DNA of 64,000 nucleotides from an uncultured Agathobaculum sp. (lineage in GTDB: Bacteria; Bacillota; Clostridia; Oscillospirales; Butyricicoccaceae): assembly GCF_944380985.1 (NCBI RefSeq), contig NZ_CALWJJ010000007.1:43872-107871 (forward strand), written 5' to 3'. The position numbers and the translations under genes are program-made. The stretch's first letter is position 1; each line of letters starts with the position of its first letter. The notes under the pieces were generated by a model. It ran no database searches. It saw nothing but the letters and a program-made list of their open reading frames with translations, and was not told the DNA's origin. Shown here one piece after another: positions 35,574-43,618 of the stretch.

Positions 35574-36914
35574 TCACTGGTCTGGTTGCATCAGCACATG
35601 GCGCAGACGCAGCAGCTCGACGGCTGCCAGCGCCGCTGCGAGCAGCGCGGTTGCCGCAAAATTAAGCCAAATGCCGGTAAGCCCCAGCGGCCACAGCACC
35701 ACTACCAGCAACACTGGAAAGATCAGTGCGGTCGAAACCGAGATCAGCGAGGCGGAAAGCGGCTTTTCAATCGCAAGCATATAGCTTTGCGTTGCGAACG
35801 AAAACCAACGGGTAAGATATGTGATGCTGAACAGCTGCAACGCGCCGATCGACATCGTCAGCACTGCATTGTCAGCGCCGGGCATAAACAGCAGCGTAAT
35901 TGGCCCGGGCAACAGCACAATCACCACCGCCGCAAGCAGCGATACCACAGCCGCCCCGGCAAAACAGCATTTTTCAATCGCTCGCACACGCGAAAACTTT
36001 CCCGCGCCCCAGTTATAGCCGACCGCGGGTTGTAGCGAATCGCACATACCGTAGAACAACGGCTGAATAAAGCCCTCCGCGTACATCAGGATACCGTAGA
36101 CCGAAACAGCGGTCTCGCCCCCCAGACGCACCAGAATGAAATTGAGCAGTATTGATGTGATGCGGCCAGCGATATTGTTTAAGAAATTCGGGCTGCCGCA
36201 GGCGATGATCTGCCGCACCAAAGCAGCGCGAAAACGCGGTCGGCGCAAGCGCAGCAGTGCTTTACCGCGCACAAATGGGATGAACGCAATCAGCGCGCAC
36301 ACCGCCATGCCCATACAGGTTGCGAGCGCCGCCGCCCATACGCCCCAGCGAAACACGCCGAGAAATAGAAATTCCAACGCCGCGCTGATCACACTCATCA
36401 GTATATTAAGCAGCATGCTGCCACGAATATAGCCGCAGATACGCAGAAAGTTATCCATTGCAAATATGATTGTTGTCACCGGCGAGCCGATGGCGTACAC
36501 GCGGACATGCTGCACCGCAAGCATAGCAAATTCGCCCTCCGCGCCCATCAACTGGATGAACATGGGCGCCGCTACATACAGCAGCGCGCCTATTACCACA
36601 CCCGTGCCGACGATCATCAAACAGGCACAGGTAAAGATATTGCAGGCCTCATCCTCTTCCTTGCGACCAAGATTAATTGCGATTGGCACCGAGGAGCCAA
36701 AGCCGATCAGGTCTGCAAGAGAAAAATTGATAATGACAAACGGCATGGCCAGATTGATTGCAGCAAAGGCGGTCATGCCCAGATATTGCCCGACAAATAC
36801 GCCGTCAATCGTCTGATAAAGCGCCGAGGCCAGCATGCTGATCGCGCCGGGTATTGAGGCGATGAAAAAAAGCTTAATTGGGGCGGTCCTGGAAAATAAG
36901 GTCGCCGAATTCAT
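35574..36914 (-). CDS. MATE-family efflux transporter
   Basis: 446-residue membrane protein with 12 predicted segments in two repeats. The first repeat begins KLFFIASIPGAISMLASALYQTIDGVFVGQYLG, where the YQTIDGVFVG element is typical of MATE/NorM-like proteins; the second contains QPAVGYNWGAG. It would export drugs or metabolites using an ion gradient. The start at 36914 follows GAGAGGA. It is 44 bp downstream of the cytidylate-kinase-like gene and shares its promoter. Confidence 0.9.
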   Translation of the reverse strand: MNSATLFSRTAPIKLFFIASIPGAISMLASALYQTIDGVFVGQYLGMTAFAAINLAMPFVIINFSLADLIGFGSSVPIAINLGRKEEDEACNIFTCACLMIVGTGVVIGALLYVAAPMFIQLMGAEGEFAMLAVQHVRVYAIGSPVTTIIFAMDNFLRICGYIRGSMLLNILMSVISAALEFLFLGVFRWGVWAAALATCMGMAVCALIAFIPFVRGKALLRLRRPRFRAALVRQIIACGSPNFLNNIAGRITSILLNFILVRLGGETAVSVYGILMYAEGFIQPLFYGMCDSLQPAVGYNWGAGKFSRVRAIEKCCFAGAAVVSLLAAVVIVLLPGPITLLFMPGADNAVLTMSIGALQLFSITYLTRWFSFATQSYMLAIEKPLSASLISVSTALIFPVLLVVVLWPLGLTGIWLNFAATALLAAALAAVELLRLRHVLMQPDQ

Positions 36915-36958
36915 AGTTTCTGTCCTCTCTTTATAATTGCTATAATTGCTGTAAAGGA

Positions 36959-37585
36959 TTACGGCTGTGCAGACCCGCGCAGCCACTGCTCGGCATAATT
37001 GGCAAGCGCTGGTGCGGCATGCTTGATCGACATGCCGGTGGTGTTAACACACAGGTGATAGCCCGCCTTATCTCCCCAGCGCAGATCGGATACCATGCCG
37101 TGTACACTCGCGCGCGCCGCATCCACCTGCCGCATGCGCTTTTCAATTTCCCGGTCGGTGAGCGCTTCGTTTTCCGGGGCGCGGGCGCGGCAGCGCGCAA
37201 GCTTTGCGGGCAAATCGGCATAGACAAAGATACTAAACGGATGAAAATCGGCAAGCACGGCGCTCGCCCCGCGTCCAACGATAACGCAGTCGCCCTGCTC
37301 TGCCAGCGTTCGGGTGATCTTACGCTCGGCCACCAGCAGCTTTACCGTTTGCTTGGTAACCGGCGAATATGCGGAAAAGCTCTGCCCATAGTGCATTGAA
37401 AATCCCGCAGGCATGCCCCGCCCCAGCAGCGTTTCAACATACCACTGGCTGGTCTCCGTCTGACGGGCAAGCGCCTCCAGTATTTCCCTGTCGTAATAAG
37501 CAAAGCCCAGGCAGTCGGACAGACGTTTACCCAGCTCCCGACCGCCGCTTCCAAATTCGCGACTGAGTGTGATGATGCGTGGCAT
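36959..37585 (-). CDS. Cytidylate kinase-like protein
   Basis: 208 residues of the 'cytidylate kinase-like family', distinct from housekeeping Cmk. ITLSREFGSGGRELGKRLSD gives the P-loop, YYDREILEALA follows, and IVGRGASAVL and RVxAP-like RARAPENE segments line the nucleotide site. The substrate is uncertain; such genes are common in gut Clostridia, often next to MATE transporters. Start at 37585 behind GGGGAGGG. It is first in a two-gene operon with the MATE gene. Confidence 0.82.
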   Translation of the reverse strand: MPRIITLSREFGSGGRELGKRLSDCLGFAYYDREILEALARQTETSQWYVETLLGRGMPAGFSMHYGQSFSAYSPVTKQTVKLLVAERKITRTLAEQGDCVIVGRGASAVLADFHPFSIFVYADLPAKLARCRARAPENEALTDREIEKRMRQVDAARASVHGMVSDLRWGDKAGYHLCVNTTGMSIKHAAPALANYAEQWLRGSAQP

Positions 37586-37643
37586 TTCAATCCCTCCCCT
37601 TTCCATACTGCAAAGCAATGCGTTGGATAACAAGTCATATTAA

Positions 37644-37657
37644 GTCCGATGTCGGAC
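37644..37657. promoter_or_regulatory. Operator GTCCGA-N2-TCGGAC
   Basis: Perfect 6-bp arms just downstream of the predicted start point of the cytidylate-kinase-like/MATE operon; likely binding site for a dimeric repressor. Confidence 0.65.
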
Positions 37658-37674
37658 AAATTGCAGTAAGAGGA

Positions 37675-37703
37675 ATTATAGCACACCGGTTCTTCAATGT
37701 CAA
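37675..37703 (-). promoter_or_regulatory. Consensus sigma-A promoter of the cytidylate-kinase-like/MATE operon
   Basis: Exact TTGACA, 17 bp, TATAAT on the minus strand. Confidence 0.85.
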
Positions 37704-37719
37704 GCTGCCGACGGGCATA

Positions 37720-37752
37720 CAAAAAGCGCACTTTTCAAAGTGCGCTTTTTGT
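37720..37752 (-). terminator. Terminator of the tyrosine recombinase gene
   Basis: AAAAAGCGCACTTT/AAAGTGCGCTTTTT hairpin with a 2-nt loop and T-runs on both strands. Confidence 0.88.
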
Positions 37753-37764
37753 ATAAATTGTATT

Positions 37765-38832
37765 TCACCGGGAGGCGGCCGTCTCGTCCTCCTCCGACGA
37801 CTCGCTTTTCCATTTCCCCTCCGTACGCGGCCTGACCGAAGCCAGCGGATTTTTTGCGGCCGCCTCACGCAGGCTGCTGTCCTCAATATGGGTGTAGATC
37901 ATAGTCGTACTGACGCTGGTATGTCCCAGAAGGTTTTGCAGCGTGCGGATGTCCACCCCACTCTGATACATCAGCGTCGCCGCGGTATGACGCAGCTTAT
38001 GCGCAGAGTACTTATGCGTATCCAGACCTGCCTGACCGATGTATTTTTTAACCAGCCACTTGACCGTTTGTACATTGATGCGGTTACGGTTTCGGCTGAT
38101 GAATAGCGCATTTTTATCCCGCTCATGCGGTGTAATGCGCTTTGGCAGATAACGCTCCAGTGCTAGCCGGCAGGCATCGTTCAGGTATACGATGCGCTCT
38201 TTGTTGCCCTTGCCGAGCACGCGTACCGAGTCCTGCTGAAAATCCGAAAGGTTAAGCCCTGCAAGCTCGGACACACGCAATCCACAGTTAAGAAATAGCG
38301 TCAGGATGCAGAAATCGCGCTCGGCGAACTCCCCCTGCACCGCCTCGAGCAGCCGCACGCTGTCATCAGCCGTCAAATAGACCGGCAGCGACTTGCGAAT
38401 GGTGGGTGACTCGAGGTTGCTGATCGGATTGACCTCAAGCAGGTGCTTTTTATCGGTCAAATAGCGGAAGAACGCGCGAATCGCGGACACCTTGCGCGCG
38501 CGCGAAACGCTATTAAGTCCATAATCGGTCGAGACGCTGTTCTGCTGGGTTGGGCGCTCGCCGGACATGTATTCCAGATAATCATACGCATCGGACAGCG
38601 TGATCCCTTGCAGAAACGCAATGTCAACATCGTCAATCGGGATCTGGTCGATCGGCAGATCACCCGGTACAAGCCGCTTATTATGCTTAAGTACCCGGAA
38701 AAACAAGCGCAGATCCAGGTAATATTCATGCGCAGTTTTGGAGGACTTCCCCTGTACGGTTGAAATATAGGTCAAAAAATCGCGCAGTACACGCGGCGCG
38801 TCCGCCGCATATTCCGACATAGGCCGTTCCAT
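37765..38832 (-). CDS. Tyrosine recombinase, XerC/XerD-like
   Basis: 355-residue site-specific recombinase. The catalytic residues are all present: Arg in LNCGLRVSEL, Lys in GKGNKERIV, His-X-X-Arg in HKLRHTAA, His in LGHTSVSTTMIYTHI with the nucleophile Tyr. It has an N-terminal SAM-like domain and an unusual acidic C-terminal tail of about 25 residues. Length and isolation among core genes suggest the chromosome-dimer resolvase rather than a phage integrase, but the dif site is not visible here. Start ATG at 38832 behind GGAGGAGG. Confidence 0.88.
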   Translation of the reverse strand: MERPMSEYAADAPRVLRDFLTYISTVQGKSSKTAHEYYLDLRLFFRVLKHNKRLVPGDLPIDQIPIDDVDIAFLQGITLSDAYDYLEYMSGERPTQQNSVSTDYGLNSVSRARKVSAIRAFFRYLTDKKHLLEVNPISNLESPTIRKSLPVYLTADDSVRLLEAVQGEFAERDFCILTLFLNCGLRVSELAGLNLSDFQQDSVRVLGKGNKERIVYLNDACRLALERYLPKRITPHERDKNALFISRNRNRINVQTVKWLVKKYIGQAGLDTHKYSAHKLRHTAATLMYQSGVDIRTLQNLLGHTSVSTTMIYTHIEDSSLREAAAKNPLASVRPRTEGKWKSESSEEDETAASR

Positions 38833-38868
38833 TGATACTGCCTCCTCCCGCATCTTATGCTATTTTTT

Positions 38869-38897
38869 ATTATACCGCTATCCCATGGTTTCGTCAA
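38869..38897 (-). promoter_or_regulatory. Sigma-A promoter of the tyrosine recombinase gene
   Basis: TTGACG, 17 bp, TATAAT on the minus strand, about 35 bp before the start. Confidence 0.75.
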
Positions 38898-38933
38898 ACG
38901 CTCAACTTTTCGATGTAATTGCACAAAAGGCTA

Positions 38934-38962
38934 TTGACTGCTGCCTGCTTTGATGCTATCGT
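38934..38962 (+). promoter_or_regulatory. Possible promoter of ktrB-ktrA
   Basis: TTGACT, 17 bp, TATCGT. The -10 match is modest. It leaves a leader of about 115 nt. Confidence 0.4.
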
Positions 38963-39083
38963 ATATCTTGATTATACCGGCTGCGCTCTGTCCACCGGTA
39001 TCTATGCCGCTGTTAGGCCCAACACCAAAAGGAGGTCGGAAAACAAAACTGCCTTTCCGGCAGCATCTGTTTTCACAATCATC

Positions 39084-40388
39084 ATGTCACAGTTTGACAG
39101 CTTTATCAAGAGACAGCCGCCCGGCAGGCTGATCGCGCTGGGATTTGCGCTTGTGATTCTGCTCGGCACAGGTTTACTCCTGCTTCCCATCTCGGTCCGG
39201 GCGGATGCAAACGTCACGCTGATCGACGCACTGTTTACCTCAACCAGTGCAGTGTGTGTGACCGGGCTAATCGCCATCGATACGGCAGACCATTTTACCG
39301 TGTTCGGACAGGCGGTCGTTGCCGGACTCATCCAGGTGGGTGGCCTGGGCGTTACCTCAGTGGGTGTCGGCTTTATTCTGGCTGCTGGTGGACGTATCAG
39401 CATCAAAAGCCGTCTGCTGGTGAAAGAAGCGCTCAATGTGGACGGTTTTAAGGGCATGGTCCGGCTGGTGCAAGCCGTTCTGCTGATGACACTGTGCTTC
39501 GAGGGTGCTGGCGTCGTGCTCAGCTTCATCTCGTTTGTGCAGGACTATCCACCGCTCAAAGCTCTGTGGATCAGTATTTTCCACTCAGTGGCTGCGTTTA
39601 ACAATTCGGGCTTTGATATTTTAGGCGGTCTACGTAACCTGATCCCCTATCAAAACGATATTCTTCTCAATTTTACCACCGCTGGATTGATTATTTTTGG
39701 CGGTATGGGTTTTCTTGTCATTCTCGACCTGCTGCGCTGCCGCTCGTTCCGCCGGCTGACGCTGCACTCCAAGGTTGTGTTGGCGACTACAGGCATGCTG
39801 CTCGTGCTCGGCACGCTGCTGCTCAAAGCAACTGAGAATATCAGCTGGCTTGGCGCGTTTTTCCATAGCGTTTCCGCTCGCACAGCAGGTTTCTCCACCT
39901 ATCCGATTGGATCGTTTACAAGCGCCGGCCTGTTCGTGCTGATTATTCTGATGTTCATCGGCGCATCGCCCGGCTCGACCGGCGGCGGCATCAAAACAAC
40001 AACCTTTTTCGCCCTAATGCAGCAGGCGCGTTCGGTATTCTCCAAAAGGCACCCGGGCGCCTTTCATCGCATGCTGCCGGTCGAGGTGCTCCGCAAATCC
40101 TCGGTGATCGCGCTCTTGTCTGTACTTGTGGTTTGCATCGGCACCTTTCTCCTGTGCATTCTCGAGCCGGAGTACGATTTCATTCAGCTGCTGTTTGAGG
40201 TGGTATCCGCCTTTGGAACAGTCGGCCTGTCGACTGGTATCACCCCCGACCTTGGCACAATGGGTAAGCTGGTCATCATACTTACCATGTATATCGGCCG
40301 CCTAGGAGCATTTACTCTGCTCTCGATCTGGATTGATCGCCCCGACCCCAGCGCGCATTATACCGAAGAACAGATAATGATAGGATGA
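39084..40388 (+). CDS. ktrB: Potassium transporter subunit KtrB/TrkH family
   Basis: 434-residue ion-conducting membrane subunit. The four pore repeats each supply a TVG-like filter: SAVCVTGL near residue 55, NNSGF near 175, RTAGFST near 270 and GTVGLSTGI near 385. ASPGSTGGGIKTTT near 300 is also characteristic. The ATG at 39084 gives the normal family N-terminus, but it has no ribosome site; the only good AAGGAGGT lies about 50 bp upstream with no usable start codon after it. ktrA follows 10 bp later. Confidence 0.9.
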   Translation: MSQFDSFIKRQPPGRLIALGFALVILLGTGLLLLPISVRADANVTLIDALFTSTSAVCVTGLIAIDTADHFTVFGQAVVAGLIQVGGLGVTSVGVGFILAAGGRISIKSRLLVKEALNVDGFKGMVRLVQAVLLMTLCFEGAGVVLSFISFVQDYPPLKALWISIFHSVAAFNNSGFDILGGLRNLIPYQNDILLNFTTAGLIIFGGMGFLVILDLLRCRSFRRLTLHSKVVLATTGMLLVLGTLLLKATENISWLGAFFHSVSARTAGFSTYPIGSFTSAGLFVLIILMFIGASPGSTGGGIKTTTFFALMQQARSVFSKRHPGAFHRMLPVEVLRKSSVIALLSVLVVCIGTFLLCILEPEYDFIQLLFEVVSAFGTVGLSTGITPDLGTMGKLVIILTMYIGRLGAFTLLSIWIDRPDPSAHYTEEQIMIG

Positions 40389-40398
40389 GGTAAACGAT

Positions 40399-41070
40399 AT
40401 GAAAAAACAGAACTTTCCTACATCATTTGGCGTGATTGGCCTTGGCCGCTTTGGCACCGCGCTCGTCCGCACACTGGCCGAAGCCGGCAAAGAGGTTATT
40501 GCGGTGGATAAGGATGAGAGCAAGGTCAAGGCGGTGCGCAAATATACCGACTTTGCCTTTGTCATCGAAACGCTCACCGAGGAGGCGCTTGAAGAAACCG
40601 GCATCCAGAACTGTCAGACCGTGACCATCTGCATCGGCGAGCAGGTCGACGTGAGCGTGCTTACCACGATGATGGCGATCAAGATGGGTATCCCGCATGT
40701 GATTTCCAAGGCCAACAGCCGCGAGCACGGCGAAGTGCTTAAGCACCTCGGCGCCACCGTAGTCTACCCCGAATCCGACATGGCCGTGCGTATTGGCAAG
40801 CGTATGATCTCGGGCAATCTGCTCGACTATATCTCACTTGACAATCAGGTCGAGATTCGCCGCATCCAGGTGGGCGGCCATCTGGTCGGGTGCAGCGTGC
40901 AGCAGGCCGACGTACGCAGGAAATACAGCATCAATATTATTGCCGTCGAGCGCGACCATCAGACGATGGTGGATTTTTCCCCGCAATTTCGGTTCCAGAT
41001 CGGCGACATCATCGCCGTGATCGGTAAAGCAGACCATATCTCCCGGTTTGACACCGATATGCAGCAGTAA
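40399..41070 (+). CDS. ktrA: Potassium channel regulator KtrA/TrkA (RCK protein)
   Basis: 223-residue cytoplasmic gating subunit. RCK_N is a Rossmann fold, GVIGLGRFGTALVRTLAEAG with the acidic end AVDKDE, and covers residues 10-135. RCK_C (IRRIQVGGHLVGCSVQQADVR to IGDIIAVIG) covers 145-215. It forms an octameric ring binding nucleotides (and often c-di-AMP through RCK_C) to control KtrB, encoded directly upstream. Confidence 0.93.
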   Translation: MKKQNFPTSFGVIGLGRFGTALVRTLAEAGKEVIAVDKDESKVKAVRKYTDFAFVIETLTEEALEETGIQNCQTVTICIGEQVDVSVLTTMMAIKMGIPHVISKANSREHGEVLKHLGATVVYPESDMAVRIGKRMISGNLLDYISLDNQVEIRRIQVGGHLVGCSVQQADVRRKYSINIIAVERDHQTMVDFSPQFRFQIGDIIAVIGKADHISRFDTDMQQ

Positions 41071-41116
41071 CCGCTGTGGCCGCGCTGCGTAAAGACCGTT
41101 TGCCGCCAGCCGGAAG

Positions 41117-41150
41117 CAAAGCTCGGACGATTGCCCGTCCGAGCTTTTTT
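41117..41150 (+). terminator. Terminator of ktrB-ktrA
   Basis: AAAGCTCGGACG/CGTCCGAGCTTT hairpin followed by TTT. Confidence 0.85.
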
Positions 41151-41204
41151 GGACTGATTTTGTGCACGGTACAATGGCAAGCTGCCCTTTTAGGAGGTAA
41201 TCAT

Positions 41205-42134
41205 GTGATTATTACCGTAACACTCAATCCCGCACTGGACAAAACCGTATCTATTCCGGACTTTTTGCCGGGCACGGCCAATCACATCACTGCTGTCCGT
41301 ACCGATCCGGGTGGCAAGGGTCTGAACGTCTCCAAAGTGATTGCGCGTCTTGGCGGCGCGAGTACGGCGGTCGCCCTGCTGGGCGGCGCGACCGGCCGCC
41401 GCATCGCTAAGGAGATGGACGTGCCTGGCATCACCTGTCGCTTCACTATGACAGCAAGCGAGACCCGCACAAACCTCAAAATCGTCGACCCGGCAAGGCA
41501 CACTAACACCGACCTGAATGAGCCCGGCCCGACTGTCAGCCCGGATACGCTATGCAGTATGCTCGCCGAGGTCACGGCAGCCCTCTGCCCCGGCGATATA
41601 GTGGTGCTATCAGGAAGTCTGCCGCAAGGCGTACCAACGGACACCTACGGCGTATGGACCGCAGCCTGTCGCAAGGCTGGCGCGCTGGTGTTTCTGGATG
41701 CGGACGGTGAGGCGCTCGCGCACGGCGTTGCGGCAAAGCCCTATCTCATCAAGCCCAATACGCACGAGCTATCACAGCTTGTCGGCCGCACGCTCGCGCA
41801 CATAGATGACTTGCTCGCCGCAGCGCGCGGGATTATCGCGTCAGGCGTCGCGCGCGTGGTCGTTTCTATGGGTAAAAACGGCGCACTGTTTATCAGTCGG
41901 GAGCAGGTGTATCGCGCCGAGGGCATTTCGGTTCCGATCGGTAGTACGGTGGGGGCAGGCGACAGCATGGTCGCCGCGCTTGCCTATGCCGCAGCATGCG
42001 GCATGGATGACGAAAATACCGCCCGGCTGGCAATCGCCGCGAGCGCGGCCAGCGTCGAATGCTGTGGCTCGCAGGCCGCAGCGCGCAGTGCGATTGACGC
42101 TTTGCTGCCGCGTGTTGCGTTCCATAAGATCTGA
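41205..42134 (+). CDS. 1-phosphofructokinase/tagatose-6-phosphate kinase family (PfkB) sugar kinase
   Basis: 309-residue PfkB-fold kinase phosphorylating a sugar phosphate, probably fructose-1-phosphate or tagatose-6-phosphate. TLNPALDKTV at residues 4-13, DPGGKGLNVSKVIARLGG near 30, GSLPQGVP near 130 and the C-terminal GSTVGAGDSMVAAL with the catalytic Asp near 250 are intact. The start is GTG at 41205, with AGGAGGT 7 bp upstream; an ATG two bases earlier is out of frame and reads directly into TGA. No PTS fructose genes adjoin, so the specific substrate is open. Confidence 0.88.
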   Translation: MIITVTLNPALDKTVSIPDFLPGTANHITAVRTDPGGKGLNVSKVIARLGGASTAVALLGGATGRRIAKEMDVPGITCRFTMTASETRTNLKIVDPARHTNTDLNEPGPTVSPDTLCSMLAEVTAALCPGDIVVLSGSLPQGVPTDTYGVWTAACRKAGALVFLDADGEALAHGVAAKPYLIKPNTHELSQLVGRTLAHIDDLLAAARGIIASGVARVVVSMGKNGALFISREQVYRAEGISVPIGSTVGAGDSMVAALAYAAACGMDDENTARLAIAASAASVECCGSQAAARSAIDALLPRVAFHKI

Positions 42135-42198
42135 CTGGCGAGGGGCTTCCGCTGCTAACCGTGCATCATCTGCCGCTTGGCAGCCCTTTGATATGGCG

Positions 42199-42229
42199 CA
42201 TCCTGCTGCTTTGCAGGATGTGTTTTTTT
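42199..42229 (+). terminator. Terminator of the PfkB kinase gene
   Basis: CATCCTGC/GCAGGATG hairpin with a 6-nt loop followed by seven Ts. Confidence 0.85.
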
Positions 42230-42308
42230 CCTTTCTGGCAGTTTGTTCGGCTTTTCATTATTTTTTGTCCATAATACTTTAATTTTTCAGGTATTAAATT
42301 AATTATAT

Positions 42309-42336
42309 TTGACCTTTTTTCAATTTGCATTATGCT
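42309..42336 (+). promoter_or_regulatory. Possible promoter of the iron-sulfur gene remnant
   Basis: TTGACC, 16 bp, TATGCT, about 33 bp ahead of the TTG start codon. Confidence 0.4.
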
Positions 42337-42368
42337 TATCTCATCATAGGACAAAGGAGGTCTTTCCC

Positions 42369-42587
42369 TTGCGCCGACTATCTATCGCAACATCAGGTCG
42401 GGCGCAAGAGGTCATCGAGGGCCTGTGCCGTGATGTCAAGCATCGTATCAGCACCAGCTCGCCGGGGCTGTGCCCGGTCGATATGGCGCTGTCTTTTCTG
42501 TGTCTGGTGCCACGCGCAGACCTGCGGCAAATGAGCCGGTGGACGGCATCGACCGCGGAAGAAGCCGACACGTGCGGTGCTATATGA
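42369..42587 (+). pseudogene. Remnant of a NuoF/HymB-like 4Fe-4S protein gene
   Basis: A perfect AAAGGAGGT site precedes a TTG-started frame reading RRLSIATSGRAQEVIEGL and then SPGLCPVDMALSFLCL. A shift of one frame at about 42510 continues as CHAQTCGK and stops. Combined, CPVDMALSFLCL-CHAQTCGK resembles the start of the cysteine motif (CGKCxPCR) of NADH dehydrogenase 51-kDa-like iron-sulfur domains. The rest of that motif and about 70-100 further codons are missing or scrambled. I read it as a truncated, frameshifted pseudogene; a short expressed 72-residue protein is the less likely alternative. Confidence 0.55.
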
Positions 42588-42654
42588 CCTTGACCGCAAT
42601 GCCGCACGACGGCACTCGCACAAAAATCCCGCTGTGCAGCAGATAGCGGCAAAC

Positions 42655-42686
42655 AAAAAGCGCACCATTCGGTGCGCTTTTTGTTT
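42655..42686. terminator. Bidirectional terminator downstream of argF
   Basis: AAAAAGCGCACC/GGTGCGCTTTTT hairpin with a 4-nt loop and T-runs on both strands; ends the arginine operon. Confidence 0.9.
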
Positions 42687-42700
42687 TGCCGTATACGCGG

Positions 42701-43618
42701 TTACTGCTCCTCCTGGCTGCCCATTAGCGTAACCATAACAGCTTTCTGAGCGTGCAGGCGGTTTTCTGCCTCCTCGAAGATCTCGTCCGCGTGCTCTTCA
42801 AACACCTCGGTCGTGATTTCCTGTCCGCGGTAAGCGGGTAGACAGTGCTGCACCATGCAGCCGGGCTTTGCAGCGGCGAGTAGCTCGCCATTTACCTGAT
42901 AACCCTTAAACGCTTTCATGCGGACTTCCTTTTCTTCCTCCATGCCCATGGAAGCCCAGGTATCTGTGATCACAACGTCCGCGTTCTCTGCGGCCTGCAT
43001 CGGGTCATCAGTGAGGGCAAAATCCGGGTTGCCGTTTGCAAATGCCAACACATCCTCGTGCGGACGGTAGCCCTCGGGCGTTGCAACTGAGACCTTCATG
43101 CCGGTCTTAAGGCCACCGACGATCAGCGAATTTGCCATATTATTGCCGTCGCCGATGTAGCACATCTTAAGCCCCTCGAGCACGGCAAACTTTTCGCGAA
43201 TCGTCATCAGATCAGCCAGTACCTGGCAGGGATGGCAGAAATCAGTCAACCCATTAATGATCGGCACCGATCCATATGCCGCAAGGTCTTCAACCTCTTT
43301 TTGCGCATAGGTGCGAATCATAATGCCGTCCAAATAGCGGGATAGCACGCGCGCGGTATCTTGCACCGGCTCGCCGCGGCCGATCTGCAAATCTCGGTTA
43401 GACAGGAACAGCGCCTGCCCGCCAAGCTGATACATGCCGGCCTCAAACGAGACACGAGTGCGCGTGGACGACTTCTGGAAGATCATGCCGAGGCTTTTGC
43501 CCTCGAGATGCCGGTGTGAGATATTGTGCTTTTTTTCATATTTGAGCTGGTCGGCCAGGTCGAGCAGTCCGATGATCTCCTCGGTAGAACAGTCGAGTAG
43601 CTTGAGTAAATGCTTCAT
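42701..43618 (-). CDS. argF: Ornithine carbamoyltransferase
   Basis: 305-residue enzyme forming citrulline from ornithine and carbamoyl phosphate. Carbamoyl-phosphate loop SSTRTRVSFE at about residue 51, HPCQVLADLMT near 130, DTWASMG near 225 and the ornithine-binding HCLPAYRGQEIT near 262. Its ATG follows the argD stop with no gap. It is the last gene of argGHCJBDF; use in biosynthesis rather than degradation is inferred from the operon. Confidence 0.96.
   Translation of the reverse strand: MKHLLKLLDCSTEEIIGLLDLADQLKYEKKHNISHRHLEGKSLGMIFQKSSTRTRVSFEAGMYQLGGQALFLSNRDLQIGRGEPVQDTARVLSRYLDGIMIRTYAQKEVEDLAAYGSVPIINGLTDFCHPCQVLADLMTIREKFAVLEGLKMCYIGDGNNMANSLIVGGLKTGMKVSVATPEGYRPHEDVLAFANGNPDFALTDDPMQAAENADVVITDTWASMGMEEEKEVRMKAFKGYQVNGELLAAAKPGCMVQHCLPAYRGQEITTEVFEEHADEIFEEAENRLHAQKAVMVTLMGSQEEQ

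Noticed and set aside
37765..38832. Phage or transposon integrase
   Set aside because: XerC/D-like length, neighbouring core genes, and no adjacent phage genes or attachment repeats seen.
38833..39083. c-di-AMP (ydaO) riboswitch upstream of ktrB
   Set aside because: The interval is short and shows no recognisable conserved core of that class.
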